Source of the DNA: Leptospira brenneri
GTDB taxonomy: Bacteria; Spirochaetota; Leptospiria; Leptospirales; Leptospiraceae
Length of the DNA: 64,000 nt
Direction: 5' to 3'
Assembly: GCF_002812125.1 (NCBI RefSeq)
Contig: NZ_NPDQ01000002.1
Location: 248,001-312,000 of the forward strand
Shown piece by piece: positions 18,505 through 28,016 of this stretch. The notes under the pieces were generated by a model, which had not been told where the DNA came from, ran no database searches, and worked only from the letters and a program-made list of their open reading frames with translations. Numbering within the stretch: position 1 is the stretch's first letter; the number at the start of each line of letters is the position of its first letter. The translations under genes were made by a program, and so were the position numbers.

Positions 18505-18837
18505 TTATTCTCCCCAAACAACCACACATTCACGGTAGAAAAGTCCAGTGAGGATAGAAATTGAGTCTCTATCAATCACAGCGATCTTTTTAATTCCAGC
18601 ACTTTTTGCAGCTTCATCGATAGAATGTCCAGCTCCAAAAAAAATGTAGTTTGCAATAGTAAAAGACATACTGCAAGACTTACCAGATTTATCTACTTTA
18701 GCGGACGTTAAAGTGTTTCCAGTCGCGTCACCAACAACGTGCTGACTTGTCACATTGACGAGAGCTCCAGGGATTGGAGTGGTCAAACAGTTTGTTAAAA
18801 ACGCCAAACTAAAAATTGCAAGTAAAATGTATTTCAT
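18505..18837 (-). CDS. TRL-like family lipoprotein 3
   Basis: A 110-residue lipoprotein (signal ending FLTNC). The mature part matches the TRL-like family plan: a small residue-rich stretch, a Cys in GKSCSMSFTIANYIFFG, the GHSIDEAAKSAGIKKIAVID core, and the terminal TGLFYRECVVVWGE. Function of the family is unknown; members are small envelope lipoproteins. It is last of three adjacent relatives, 2 bp after the second, and ends before a terminator. Two conserved cysteines may form a disulfide. Confidence 0.82.
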   Translation of the reverse strand: MKYILLAIFSLAFLTNCLTTPIPGALVNVTSQHVVGDATGNTLTSAKVDKSGKSCSMSFTIANYIFFGAGHSIDEAAKSAGIKKIAVIDRDSISILTGLFYRECVVVWGE

Positions 18838-18839
18838 GA

Positions 18840-19157
18840 TTATTCTCCAGTTACAATTGTACAGTAGTTACGGAATAAACCGGTTAAAATAGAAAGAGAA
18901 GAATGGTCAATTGTTGCGATTTTACTAATTCCATTTTTGTTTGCAATCAGACCAGCACCTGCATCACCCACACTGATTAGGTGAAGTATAGTGAGTTGGC
19001 ATCCTTTTGCTTCTTTCGTTGCTTTTACATTGTTTTCAGGGTTGAACGTTCCTGCAAATTTTGTAGAAGAAAAAACTAAACCATGAGTTGGACCAACCGC
19101 ACAATTTGCGAATAGAAATACAGATAATAGAGAAACAAATACTAATTTCATTTTCAT
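18840..19157 (-). CDS. TRL-like family lipoprotein 2
   Basis: A 105-residue lipoprotein (signal ending LFANC) of the same family as its neighbours. Family plan visible: GLVFSSTKFAG after the signal, AKGCQLTILHLISVGDAG, NGISKIATIDHSSLSILTGL and a terminal CTIVTGE. The gene follows the first TRL-like gene by 12 bp and has a good ribosome site. The divergence among the three copies is large, so the duplication is old. Function unknown. Confidence 0.82.
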   Translation of the reverse strand: MKMKLVFVSLLSVFLFANCAVGPTHGLVFSSTKFAGTFNPENNVKATKEAKGCQLTILHLISVGDAGAGLIANKNGISKIATIDHSSLSILTGLFRNYCTIVTGE

Positions 19158-19169
19158 AGGTAACTCCGA

Positions 19170-19559
19170 TTAAGATCCTTTAACAATTGTACATACTCTA
19201 TGGTAGAGAAATCCTGCAAGAACGCCAAGCTGCTCATAGTCAACATATGCTACTTTTGTAATGTTAGCGGATTTTTTTGCGAACTCGATAGAAGAATCCC
19301 CGAATGAAGCTAAGTACAATACAGAATGGTTACAACCTCTTCCTTCGTTAATTCCTTCAGCGTTACTTCCAATTGGGCCAGGAACATTTGATTTGTGGAA
19401 TAACAAACCGCCTCGATAGTACGAAGCTGGGGTTGCATAGTCTCTAGTTGGGTTTGTATTGGCACTTGCAATGTACAAAGAGTGGATAGAACCACCTGTA
19501 CAGTTTTGAGTGAAAAGTATAAATGTGAGTGAGATTACAAAAAAAATGCTCTTTTTCAC
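19170..19559 (-). CDS. TRL-like family lipoprotein 1
   Basis: A 129-residue lipoprotein (signal ending FTQNC), first of three tandem relatives. It has an inserted segment of about 25 residues (TPASYYRGGLLFHKSNVPGP) before the family core GRGCNHSVLYLASFGDSSIE, ANITKVAYVDYEQLGVLAGF and CTIVKG. A strong AGGAGG ribosome site precedes the ATG. A candidate promoter lies 27-55 bp upstream. The insert makes it the most divergent copy. Function unknown; probably an envelope component made together with the other two. Confidence 0.82.
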   Translation of the reverse strand: MKKSIFFVISLTFILFTQNCTGGSIHSLYIASANTNPTRDYATPASYYRGGLLFHKSNVPGPIGSNAEGINEGRGCNHSVLYLASFGDSSIEFAKKSANITKVAYVDYEQLGVLAGFLYHRVCTIVKGS

Positions 19560-19585
19560 ATGATCCTCCTGATGATTTTTGGACA

Positions 19586-19614
19586 GTTGTATTGTGCAGT
19601 GGGGTCTATGTCAA
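19586..19614 (-). promoter_or_regulatory. Candidate sigma-70-type promoter for the TRL-like operon
   Basis: On the minus strand, TTGACA (19609-19614), a 17-bp spacer and TACAAC (19586-19591), just upstream of the first TRL-like gene. The -35 is perfect and the -10 weak. Confidence 0.4.
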
Positions 19615-20029
19615 TCTCTTGAAATTTTTCTTAAAAAACTAACAAAGTGTTCGGAAGGTTTGTAGTAGAAAGCCTGTTAATCGAAAATTGAATATAAGAA
19701 TAACATTGTAATCAACCTAACCAATGCCATAGTAACGTATAATTATTGCATGGTGGTCCATTTTTTTTAAAAAAGTTTCGTTAAGAATCAGTCCTTTTTC
19801 TCTAGAGTTAGGCCATTTTGCCTTGTAAAGAAGAACCTGATTTTCAGAATTTTGGAAAACTTATTATATATCCCATCTTGTTTTCGTCCCATTTCTATTG
19901 GGCTGAACATGATTCAGCCTTGTTTTTGGTTTTTGAATCTTTCTAATACATTTAGGGACGTTTCTTGCCAAAGGCTTCCATTTCTAAAGAATGGCTTAAA
20001 ATCAATCTAAGTTTCTAGGACGGTTCAGT
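19615..20029. other. Intergenic stretch without recognised genes
   Basis: About 415 bp between the divergent TRL-like operon and a chemoreceptor. No credible coding frame, tRNA or repeat seen. An AGGA ribosome site before the TTG at 20030 is the only clear signal. Confidence 0.5.
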
Positions 20030-21583
20030 TTGTTTGCTAAATTCTTTGCTCCCAAAACCGCGATGACCATTTCTGATGATCTCTTTACGGAAGTGATGTT
20101 GCGAAACAACAAACGGATGTTTTTGTCCTTTCTTTCCATCCTTGTTCTTGCTAATATCGCCACTCTTTCTATCAAAATTTCCGGGAAAGGTTCAGAATAC
20201 CTCACTTACCAAAGTATTTTAATCGAATTCGTTCTTGCCACTTCCATTTTGATTTTTGGATTTTTACTTTCTACAAAGCTCAAAACACATTGGTCTTCTA
20301 GTTACATTTCGATTACGGGTGTTACCTTATGTTTACTTGTATTCCAATATGTAATTTATGGAGCCACTGAGCTTGCCGCCACGTTTTATATTTCCTTTGT
20401 TCTCAGTGTTCTTTATTTCAATAGAAATGCTTCTATTTACAATTTTATTCTCATCATTTTTTCTGAGGTTCTTTTGTTTGTATTACGACCTGAGTTAATT
20501 CCGGGTGGTCCCAGAAGTAATGTCATTGTTCGTTTTCTTATTTTTGTTTGGGTCGGGATTGGCGCCACAGTGGGAGCAACGGCAACCAGAATTCTTTTAA
20601 ACTTAGCGGTTGAAAAACAAAAGGAAGCAAAAAAGGCTTTCGACAATTTATTAAATATGGCCAAAACCATCCTTCAAACCATTGATGCGATGAAACAACA
20701 AATTAGAAATCAAGATACTATCTCGGAAGAATTAAAACAAATTTCAGAAAACCAAGCATCCTCTCTTTCTGAAATATCCATTTCTTTAAAAGAGTTATCT
20801 TCCAAAGCAGATTCAAATAACAAAATCGCAAAATCATTGTATAATGAATCAGAGGTCTCTATTCAATCTGTAAATGATTTAAAGGTGATCAATGAAACTG
20901 TACAAACGGGGACAGGAAGAATTTATAAAAATTTAGATGTTGTGATGGGTTATTCAAATGATACATCAGAACATATCCATCTTTCGATAGATAAGTTTAA
21001 TACCTTAAAAGACAAAAGTACAGAGATTGCAGATTTTGTTTCTGTCATTAATGATATCGCTGATAAAGTAAACTTGTTATCTTTGAATGCTGCTATTGAG
21101 GCGGCGAGAGCAGGAGAACATGGACGAGGTTTTGCCGTTGTTGCGGAAGAAATATCGAAGTTAGCTGCGGCAACCACTCGTAACTCCAAAGAGATATCTA
21201 AGATCATCCAAGAAAATCTTTCTCTTATCGGAGAGAGTAGTGAACTCATCAATCGATCCTCAAGTATGATGGAGAAATTGGATTCGGCCATTGGAGTTAT
21301 CAAAGATGAGATTACCGGAGTTGGTTCTAAAATTGTAGAAATCGACAAAGCAATCGAAACCATCGACAATCTCAACATTCGGATTTATGAAACGAGTAGA
21401 ACCATAGAAAACTCTACGAACTTCCAAAAGGTTGCTACTGAAGAATCGACCAAAATTACAGCCACAATCTCAGAATACGCGGCGAACATAGTCGAAATTT
21501 CTAAACAAATTTCAGAAAGTAGTAAATCTACGGGAGGAATCATCGTTCAACTTGATTCTATGGCCCAAGAGATGAAAAATTAA
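20030..21583 (+). CDS. Methyl-accepting chemotaxis protein with multi-helix membrane sensor
   Basis: A 517-residue chemoreceptor whose N-terminal 190 residues contain about six membrane helices with very short loops instead of a periplasmic ligand domain, so it probably senses something in or near the membrane. A cytoplasmic coiled-coil domain follows, with the conserved hairpin tip [20 protein letters not shown]. There is no obvious HAMP domain. The start is a TTG at 20030 preceded by AGGA; an ATG at 20063 is possible. It shares architecture with the receptor at 46974-48539. It is a single gene with long upstream spacer. Confidence 0.87.
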   Translation: MFAKFFAPKTAMTISDDLFTEVMLRNNKRMFLSFLSILVLANIATLSIKISGKGSEYLTYQSILIEFVLATSILIFGFLLSTKLKTHWSSSYISITGVTLCLLVFQYVIYGATELAATFYISFVLSVLYFNRNASIYNFILIIFSEVLLFVLRPELIPGGPRSNVIVRFLIFVWVGIGATVGATATRILLNLAVEKQKEAKKAFDNLLNMAKTILQTIDAMKQQIRNQDTISEELKQISENQASSLSEISISLKELSSKADSNNKIAKSLYNESEVSIQSVNDLKVINETVQTGTGRIYKNLDVVMGYSNDTSEHIHLSIDKFNTLKDKSTEIADFVSVINDIADKVNLLSLNAAIEAARAGEHGRGFAVVAEEISKLAAATTRNSKEISKIIQENLSLIGESSELINRSSSMMEKLDSAIGVIKDEITGVGSKIVEIDKAIETIDNLNIRIYETSRTIENSTNFQKVATEESTKITATISEYAANIVEISKQISESSKSTGGIIVQLDSMAQEMKN

Positions 21584-21671
21584 GGTTCAAATTGCCTATT
21601 TTCTGACGAGCGGGATTTTCTAGGTGGGGTGGTGCCTCTTCTTGAAAAAGTGAGTGAGAACTCATTTCTTG

Positions 21672-21699
21672 GTTGACTAATGATTCAACGTACGTATTG
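21672..21699 (+). promoter_or_regulatory. Candidate promoter for the BamA-type barrel gene
   Basis: TTGACT (21672-21677), 16-bp spacer, TATTGT (21694-21699). It would start transcription just before the preferred ATG at 21728 and supports that start over the ATG at 21680. Confidence 0.35.
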
Positions 21700-21727
21700 T
21701 CCATGGTTTGTGTCCACTCGCACAACT

Positions 21728-23251
21728 ATGAACCGATACCTTCCCTTTGTTCTTTTTTCCTTTCTGGTTTGCTTTGTACTAGCAATTCCGGTTTCGCTCT
21801 CCGCACAAGAATACGTACCCAGTGCCGGTTGTGAAAAAGATCCTCCTCCCAAAAATCTTCCCTTTCCCATGGATCCAACCAAACAACTTTGTAAAAAGGA
21901 TATAGAGGATAAAAAGGATAGTTGGTATTTGACTGGTTTGCCACTCATCAACTCGGATCCAAATGAGGGGATTGGGTATGGTGCCCGTGCTTATGTGTAT
22001 GATAACGGAAAAAAAACAGACCCACTCTTTCATTATACACCGTATCGGATGCGAGTTTTTGGTCAGTACTTCAATACAAATAAAAATGCCCAGTACCACC
22101 AAGTTAGTTTAGACATGCCATTCATTGCAGACACACAGTGGCGACTGCGTGCCGACCTCTTTTTAACCATCACACCAACAACACTATATTTTGGTATTGG
22201 CGAAGATAGTATGAAACCTTTATCCTATTTGGATCGAAACCAACAAGATGGAAGGCAAATCTTAAACGCAAGTTATATGGATCAGGAAAATAACCTGGCA
22301 TATTACCGACCAGGAACCAGTTCTGATCCCGTTAGTTTAGGTGGAAAAACTTATTCTGGATTTCCGCAAGCACCTGGTTTTGTTGTGACTGATAAAATGT
22401 ACAATCGTTATACCATAGAAACACCGATGGCAACTGCCAGTACAGAAAGATCATTTTTTGGTGGAACGGTAAGATTAGTTGCTGGTTTAAAATTTTCGAA
22501 TAATATTGTTCGAACTTATGATGGTAAGTTAGCTCGTGGTGTGGATCCACTTCTGGGTGGAGAACATACAGCCGACGTTCCCAACGCAAAAACTCGTCTT
22601 ACAGAAGATCATGAAGCCAAAAAAATAATAGGATATAATGGTGGTTATGTGAACTCGGTACGTTTGGGTCTTGTCTATGATACAAGAGATTTTGAACCCG
22701 ATCCAAATTCTGGTATTTTTGCAGAAGCTACCTATGAAAAACATACAAAAGCCATTGGCTCTGAATATGATTACCAAAAATACTTCGCACAAACCAAACT
22801 ATTTTGGAGCCCTTTTCCTAAGGTATTTGATAAGTTAGTGGTTGCCAATCGATTTGGTTTCGGTGTGACAGAAGGTGAATCTCCATTTTATGAATATCGC
22901 AATATGTGGGGAACAGAAGGTCTCGTGGGAGGTCTTGGAGGACTTAGAACTTTGCGAGGATTCAAACAGGACCGGTTTGTGGGACGTGCCATGGGATGGG
23001 GAAACACAGAAGTTCGTTGGAAGTTTGCCGAAGCCAGATTTGGAGATGAATTTTTTGCCTTTAACTTAGTTCCTTTCTTTGATTATGGTCGTGTATGGGA
23101 CGATGAACATAAATTAGGTTGGAAAGGTTATGCTTATTCTCGCGGTCTCGGACTCAGGATTGCTTGGAATCAAGCAACGATCATTATGATTGATTATGCA
23201 AAGTCCAGAGAAGATGAACAACTATTTGTGAACTTTAGTCACGTTTTTTAA
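21728..23251 (+). CDS. BamA/Omp85-type outer-membrane beta-barrel protein
   Basis: A roughly 507-residue secreted protein with a clear signal peptide ([20 protein letters not shown], cut near LSAQ). It lacks POTRA domains and consists mainly of a 16-strand-type barrel in the surface-antigen/BamA family. Diagnostic stretches are [20 protein letters not shown] in the middle and [20 protein letters not shown] (the RGF lid-lock region) near the end, with a terminal FSHVF. Such barrels insert or export outer-membrane components; its client is unknown. I prefer the ATG at 21728 over 21680 because it starts the signal peptide. Confidence 0.85.
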   Translation: MNRYLPFVLFSFLVCFVLAIPVSLSAQEYVPSAGCEKDPPPKNLPFPMDPTKQLCKKDIEDKKDSWYLTGLPLINSDPNEGIGYGARAYVYDNGKKTDPLFHYTPYRMRVFGQYFNTNKNAQYHQVSLDMPFIADTQWRLRADLFLTITPTTLYFGIGEDSMKPLSYLDRNQQDGRQILNASYMDQENNLAYYRPGTSSDPVSLGGKTYSGFPQAPGFVVTDKMYNRYTIETPMATASTERSFFGGTVRLVAGLKFSNNIVRTYDGKLARGVDPLLGGEHTADVPNAKTRLTEDHEAKKIIGYNGGYVNSVRLGLVYDTRDFEPDPNSGIFAEATYEKHTKAIGSEYDYQKYFAQTKLFWSPFPKVFDKLVVANRFGFGVTEGESPFYEYRNMWGTEGLVGGLGGLRTLRGFKQDRFVGRAMGWGNTEVRWKFAEARFGDEFFAFNLVPFFDYGRVWDDEHKLGWKGYAYSRGLGLRIAWNQATIIMIDYAKSREDEQLFVNFSHVF

Positions 23252-23289
23252 AACTTAAATAAGAAAACAAACTCAATCAAAGAAGATGA

Positions 23290-23324
23290 GGTATACCAAT
23301 GATGGATTTCAACATTGGTATACC
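23290..23324. terminator. Hairpin between convergent genes
   Basis: Perfect 12-bp stem (GGTATACCAATG with CATTGGTATACC) and 11-base loop, between the barrel gene and osmC. It lacks a long T-run, so termination is inferred from position and stability. Confidence 0.55.
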
Positions 23325-23336
23325 GGATACATACCA

Positions 23337-23777
23337 TTAACCTGCAACGACCTCTTGTTTGTTTAATACAGGGACTCCCGAAAGACTATCTTTGACTGGA
23401 CATACCTTATTAATATGTGCAAGCAGTGCATCGATGTTTGATTTGGGAGAATCACTTTCAATATTCACACGGTATCGAATTTCAGAAAAACCTGGTCGAA
23501 CATCCGATAAACCTTGAAATCCATCCAAATCCAAATCACCTTCGGCAAAGACTTGGTAGTCTTTTAACTCCACTTTATGTGCGGGTGCAAAAACAGAAAC
23601 TAAAACTCCAACACATGCCGCAAGTCCACCTAATAGATGCTCTACGGGATTGGCTCCCAAATCGGTTCCACCTAAAAATTCTGGTTCATCAATCACCCAT
23701 TTGTGTTGCCTTGATTCCAGATTTAATTTTAGGCCACCCGCCCAGGACGCTTTCGCTTCAAATAATGTATTCGCCAT
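23337..23777 (-). CDS. OsmC/Ohr-family protein
   Basis: A 146-residue cytoplasmic protein of the OsmC family, which reduces organic hydroperoxides using a pair of cysteines. Both cysteines are visible: one in NPVEHLLGGLAACVGVLVSV and the second in INKVCPVKDSLSG. A strong GGAGG ribosome site precedes the ATG at 23777; the frame is open further upstream to 23909 but without such a site. It is longer in the middle than YhfA-type members. About 150 bp upstream lies a divergent copy of the dispersed element. Substrate not determinable here. Confidence 0.87.
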   Translation of the reverse strand: MANTLFEAKASWAGGLKLNLESRQHKWVIDEPEFLGGTDLGANPVEHLLGGLAACVGVLVSVFAPAHKVELKDYQVFAEGDLDLDGFQGLSDVRPGFSEIRYRVNIESDSPKSNIDALLAHINKVCPVKDSLSGVPVLNKQEVVAG

Positions 23778-23928
23778 TTGATTTCCTCCAAATTGGTAAT
23801 ACTGAACTTGGAGAAAGGTTTTGAACTTGGCAAATCGCATATTCGCTATAACAGATAATCTATTCAATATTGCGTAGTATATGATCCGAACCTCTTGTAC
23901 ATTGGACAAGTTACATTGTGGTGCCTCG

Positions 23929-24049
23929 AATCTTACCTAAATGGAAATGGATGATAAAACGACCGGGCTCCTCCAGGGTCCGCTTCGCTCCCGTCACCAG
24001 CCATCTAATGAAGGCAGGTGACCAAGCCTTCCAGATCCCTGGCACAGGC
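23929..24049 (-). repeat. Dispersed foldable element, divergent copy G
   Basis: Read on the minus strand it keeps the outer blocks of the family (TGCCAGGGAT at one end, AGCCCGGTCG and ATTCGAGGCACC at the other) but has a different inner part with its own GTCACC/GGTGAC stem. It lies upstream of osmC in the sense direction. Confidence 0.5.
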
Positions 24050-24095
24050 ATTGCTTTAGAATCGAAATGGTTTTGATCTTAAATTTGTTTCTAGT

Positions 24096-24452
24096 CTATT
24101 TGACCTCACCGGCTCTATCAAATAAAACTTTTAGGTCTCCTTCAATTGGCAAAACTTTCATGATTCCAATATTCGAACCACCAGTGTTTCCGATAGGAAC
24201 CCGACCGAGAAGAGAGCCAATTCCCGCAACAGCCAATCTTACCAATTGTCCCAAGATTTCTCGATTGTCTTTTTTACGAATTCCTACTTTTAACATCCAC
24301 CAATGGTTCACTGTATGTGGATAAACAAACCGCTGCCCTAGTATATGAGCCCTTTCCAAATGGGAAAAACATTCTGTGTATTTAGATTCTTTGTATAGGG
24401 TTTTTGCCTTATCCATCTCTATTTCGAAAGCTTGTTTTAGGACAGGGTGCAT
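24096..24452 (-). CDS. DUF3703 family protein
   Basis: A 118-residue soluble protein. The sequence matches the DUF3703 plan: SHLERAHILGQRFVYPHTVN, a WWMLKVGIRKKDNREILGQL helix, VPIGNTGGSNIG, and the terminal DLKVLFDR. Function is unknown. The gene stands alone upstream of the divergent element copy G and downstream of the DUF2007-type gene. Several conserved His and Trp residues could bind metal, but this is a guess. Confidence 0.82.
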   Translation of the reverse strand: MHPVLKQAFEIEMDKAKTLYKESKYTECFSHLERAHILGQRFVYPHTVNHWWMLKVGIRKKDNREILGQLVRLAVAGIGSLLGRVPIGNTGGSNIGIMKVLPIEGDLKVLFDRAGEVK

Positions 24453-24493
24453 GGTGTCATTTTTCCTTATATAGCTTTAGACTGTATATTTTG

Positions 24494-25264
24494 CTAATCT
24501 ACTATTTCGGATTCATCAAAACGATGGTCCCTGTTTTTATCTAAATATCTTTTTACTTTTGATCCCTTTTGGTCAAAGATGATGTATTCATCAAATTCAC
24601 CATCTTGGTCGTTGTCAGCAAACTCGGCGGTTTTGATGCCGTTTATATCGTAAGACCTTTGGATTGTAAAAAAATCTAAAAGATAAGGATTAAAAGATTC
24701 GTAAGTTAATATTTCACTTTGGTCATAATTCTTTTGACTTAGAATTTGATCTGTTTCTTTGTCATAACAAGAAATCTGAATTACCTTTCGCATCTTTTTA
24801 TAAAGCGTGGAAGTACAATAGGAATCTTCATCAAAAACATAATCATATAATTCACTTTCCATCGAATTTTTATACTTTTGAAATTTATCTTTTTCTAAAG
24901 TATACAATAAAAGAAAGTATAAATTCGAAATGAATAAAACTGCTGAAATGATCGTTAGTAAAAACTTTGTGTCCTTTTTTGCATTTAGTTTTGTGAGCTC
25001 ACGATATCGATTGTACCTTTGGGTCGGGAATGGATCTTCTTCGGGAGAATCTTCCAAGGCAGATCCATTTTCTATAATCTCTAAGGCTTTTGAATAGTCC
25101 TGATCTGAAACGTAGATTTCAATTAGATTAGAATGTCTTGGGATCATTGCATTCAAAACATCCAGGTCTTCCCCTTTGGTGATGAACTTAACTTGGTTGG
25201 CAGCTAAAGCTGATTCAATGACCTTAATCTTTGTATAATCGGTTGAAGTATAAATTAGTTTCAT
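24494..25264 (-). CDS. DUF2007-type domain with membrane helix and EF-hand-like tail
   Basis: A 256-residue protein. Residues 1-70 resemble the DUF2007 putative signal-transducing domain (KLIYTSTDYTKIKVIESAL, then EIYVSDQDYSKALEII). A basic linker and one membrane helix (about residues 100-122) follow. The C-terminal extracytoplasmic part ends in two acidic loops, DNDQDGEFDEY and DKNRDHRFDESE, that look like EF-hand calcium-binding loops. The order suggests an inner-membrane protein with a cytoplasmic DUF2007 domain and a periplasmic Ca-binding tail. I know of no assigned role for this combination. Confidence 0.75.
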   Translation of the reverse strand: MKLIYTSTDYTKIKVIESALAANQVKFITKGEDLDVLNAMIPRHSNLIEIYVSDQDYSKALEIIENGSALEDSPEEDPFPTQRYNRYRELTKLNAKKDTKFLLTIISAVLFISNLYFLLLYTLEKDKFQKYKNSMESELYDYVFDEDSYCTSTLYKKMRKVIQISCYDKETDQILSQKNYDQSEILTYESFNPYLLDFFTIQRSYDINGIKTAEFADNDQDGEFDEYIIFDQKGSKVKRYLDKNRDHRFDESEIVD

Positions 25265-25375
25265 TTAGAAGATTTTTCGTTAAGATTCAGCGCTTTTTAT
25301 AATAATCATTGCTAAATTTATTAAAAGGATTCTGCGATCACGACAAACCTGATTCAGATCTGTCGTGAAATAAAT

Positions 25376-25972
25376 TTACTTTTTTCCACCTGTTAGGATA
25401 TTGTTTTCATGAATTTCTTTATAGGTTGCTTTGAATAAATCTGCTTTTTGATCATTTACATTTTGTATTGGGCTAGTAAATGGAAGAGCGAAAAGTAACA
25501 AAATCTGACCAATAAAAGTGATTTTTTCTTTTTTGACTACTTTTCCAAGAACAGTACCTTTTTTATTTTTTACAGATGTCTCTAATGTATTTTCAGCAGC
25601 GGTATAGGAAGGGATTACCATTAAAGTAAGACCAGCTAAAAAAGGAGAAACGGTTGTAGACAACGAGTCTGTACTTTCTGTTACTTTGACATCAAAAATA
25701 TAATCGGCTAATAGATCTTCTCTTGTTAGAGTTACATTTGGCATTTCCTTGAGGGCGTCTTCTCCATGTTTTGTCCAATTATCAATGATGGCTTGGTTGA
25801 GGACTGGTTCTTTGGCATCATCCACTTTGTACTCATAAGTTAAGTTAATTTTTATAGCTGATTTTTTGGGAGTATTGAAATTTACTTTTTCTACCCCTTT
25901 ATATTCTCCACTTCTAAAACTGATGCAATTGGAGACCAATGCCATCAGAGCGATCACTAAAATTCTATTCAT
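25376..25972 (-). CDS. Uncharacterised lipoprotein
   Basis: A 198-residue lipoprotein (signal ending LVSNC). The mature part is beta-rich with a conserved-looking IKINLTYEYKVDD segment, an ADYIFDVKVTESTDS strand pair, a hydrophobic stretch PFLAGLTLMVIPSY that could touch the membrane, and a second hydrophobic stretch near residue 160. I do not recognise the family beyond similarity in style to Leptospira lipoproteins with two short hydrophobic segments. The ATG at 25972 has a GGAGT ribosome site just upstream. It stands alone. Confidence 0.68.
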   Translation of the reverse strand: MNRILVIALMALVSNCISFRSGEYKGVEKVNFNTPKKSAIKINLTYEYKVDDAKEPVLNQAIIDNWTKHGEDALKEMPNVTLTREDLLADYIFDVKVTESTDSLSTTVSPFLAGLTLMVIPSYTAAENTLETSVKNKKGTVLGKVVKKEKITFIGQILLLFALPFTSPIQNVNDQKADLFKATYKEIHENNILTGGKK

Positions 25973-26218
25973 CAAAAACTCCTATTTTTCGGTTTTTGGA
26001 AATCACCGTATAACAACCTATTGGTTTTTTCCTTCGATATTCAAGTACAATTTGTAACGGAAACAAGAGAAAACTGCTTTGGTCTGTTCATTGGGAAGTC
26101 TAAGCATACCACTGCCCATTTTCCGAACGACAAATACGCTGGTTTTTGTCAAAAAATCCCCTATAATCCCCTATAAAATGCTTTCCAACCCGGTTCTAAT
26201 TCATTTAAATTCTGAGAA

Positions 26219-26635
26219 ATGGGCTCTCAACAAATCACCGTTCAATCAACAATCAATGCAGATAACAAAAAGGTTTGGGATTACTATAACCAACCAGAAC
26301 ACATTACTCATTGGAATTTTGCCTCTGACGATTGGCAATGCCCGTGGGCCAAAATTGATTTAAGAGTTGGTGGTAAATACAGCGCAAGAATGGAAGCTAA
26401 AGACGGAAGTTTTGGTTTTGAATTCGAAGCAACCTATGACAAGGTGATCGATCAAAAACTAATCGGTTATACCATGGAAGATGGCAGAAAAGCAACTGTT
26501 GAGTTTGAAAGTTTGGGAAACAATACACAGGTAACTGTAAAGTTTGATGCCGAAAATGAAAATTCTATCGAAATGCAACAGGGTGGATGGCAAGCCATTC
26601 TCGATAACTTTAAAAAGTATGTAGAGTCCCGTTAA
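26219..26635 (+). CDS. SRPBCC (AHSA1-like) domain protein
   Basis: A 138-residue soluble protein covering one START/SRPBCC fold. Typical landmarks: ITVQSTINADNKKVWDYYNQ at the start, HITHWNFASDDW, GGKYSARMEAKDG and a C-terminal helix GGWQAILDNFKKYV. Proteins of this class bind hydrophobic ligands or act like Aha1; no reaction can be assigned. It is convergent with the TSUP transporter gene. The start ATG is the only reasonable one. Confidence 0.85.
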   Translation: MGSQQITVQSTINADNKKVWDYYNQPEHITHWNFASDDWQCPWAKIDLRVGGKYSARMEAKDGSFGFEFEATYDKVIDQKLIGYTMEDGRKATVEFESLGNNTQVTVKFDAENENSIEMQQGGWQAILDNFKKYVESR

Positions 26636-26661
26636 CCAAAAATCGGTTTTGTGTATTTTCT

Positions 26662-27693
26662 TTACTCTTTAAATTTAAATTTGCTAAGTTTGTGATTCGT
26701 ATAACAATAAAATTCGTAACTCCGATGGGAACCAATTTTATAAACTACTTCCAATAGAATTTGATCGTATTGCGGCATCAGTTCCTCATACTTAGCTTTA
26801 TGTTTTGGGGGTAACTCTTCCGGACTAATTTGTCTTTCGATTTCTAAACCATCATCAAAGGCAAATTCTAATACAAAACTACTTTCTCGCCAATTCATCG
26901 TTGTTTCATTGTATTGATTTTTTTCGAAATAGAAATTATCTTTCTGGATGATGTTTTGTGTGGTAATTACCAATAAAAAAAGTCCAGAGACAACCATTGC
27001 ACCATATCCAATTTTTCGAAATAAATAATCGGATATAAATGGAAGAATTGATTTTATCGAATAGGAAGATATGATTGATGCAATCGCAATGATCATTCCA
27101 AAGACAATCGCATTCTTTGAGTATAATCCCAAAAGTAAATAAACAACTAATTTAATGAAGTGTAAAAATATTTCGTTCGCTGCTCGTGTCGCAATGATTT
27201 CTTCTTTTGATAATCCAAAATGTAGGTAGAATCGGTTAAACAAAAGGCCAATGGCTCCTGTAATCCCCGAAATGAATCCTGCAAAAAATCCGACAACGGC
27301 TAATATAAATTTAGGATAAGGTTTCTCTTCCTTTTTTTGTTGTATTTTTGATTTGAATAATTCAGGAAAATTTGCAAACAAAAACAAACCAACAATGACT
27401 TGTAGATACATGGGATCGATATATTTGATCAACCAAGCACCAAAAATAACAGCAGGAATGGAGAAGGGAACAAACCAAAAAACAATTTTCCAGTAAATTT
27501 GTTTTTTGAAAACAGCGATTCGAGAAGCCGAACTTGTGAATGTTCCCATTGTGATTGCAAATGGAACAACAGAACTTGGTATCAATAGATTAAGTATAGG
27601 GATTAAGATTAAACTTGCTCCACCTCCGCAAATGGCACTTATCCAAAATGCTAATATGGTTGCTAGAAACAGAAAGATTACTTTAAAAATCAT
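26662..27693 (-). CDS. TSUP (TauE/SafE) family membrane transporter with soluble tail
   Basis: A 343-residue protein whose first 260 residues hold about eight membrane helices, with the family's two inverted halves (ISAICGGGASLILIPILNLL and VVGFFAGFISGITGAIGLLF). TSUP proteins export sulfur-containing or organic anions. After the last helix there is an unusual soluble tail of roughly 85 residues (from NFYFEKNQ) rich in charged residues and ending SKFKFKE; I do not recognise it. The substrate is not predictable. The gene stands alone, convergent with the SRPBCC gene. Confidence 0.82.
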   Translation of the reverse strand: MIFKVIFLFLATILAFWISAICGGGASLILIPILNLLIPSSVVPFAITMGTFTSSASRIAVFKKQIYWKIVFWFVPFSIPAVIFGAWLIKYIDPMYLQVIVGLFLFANFPELFKSKIQQKKEEKPYPKFILAVVGFFAGFISGITGAIGLLFNRFYLHFGLSKEEIIATRAANEIFLHFIKLVVYLLLGLYSKNAIVFGMIIAIASIISSYSIKSILPFISDYLFRKIGYGAMVVSGLFLLVITTQNIIQKDNFYFEKNQYNETTMNWRESSFVLEFAFDDGLEIERQISPEELPPKHKAKYEELMPQYDQILLEVVYKIGSHRSYEFYCYTNHKLSKFKFKE

Positions 27694-28016
27694 TTTTTAT
27701 TTCCAAGTTAAAATAAAAAGTTCACTCATCATAAATATTGAATATAAATACATTCAGTTCGTGAATTAAGAATTGGTCTAGAAAAATCGACGGTAATGAG
27801 AAAAAGTTTTTGAAACTAATTAGCAGCAAAATGATAAAATGACGAGATCTGAAGTCAAAATTTGGTGATAAAAAGTCATGAAAAAGAGTTTTATTTTTAC
27901 CTAGGTTCAGATCGTACGAGACTTTTTTCGTCTCAGGGGAAAATTCATTCAATTCCTGGCAAGATGGTCATGAATTTATTTCTTTTTCTTTAGTTTTCCA
28001 TCGTCTTTATAACTAT
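27694..28016. other. Intergenic stretch without recognised genes
   Basis: 323 bp between divergent genes. It contains a small hairpin (GAGAC, T-rich loop, GTCTC) near 27919-27937 but no credible gene. Confidence 0.45.
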
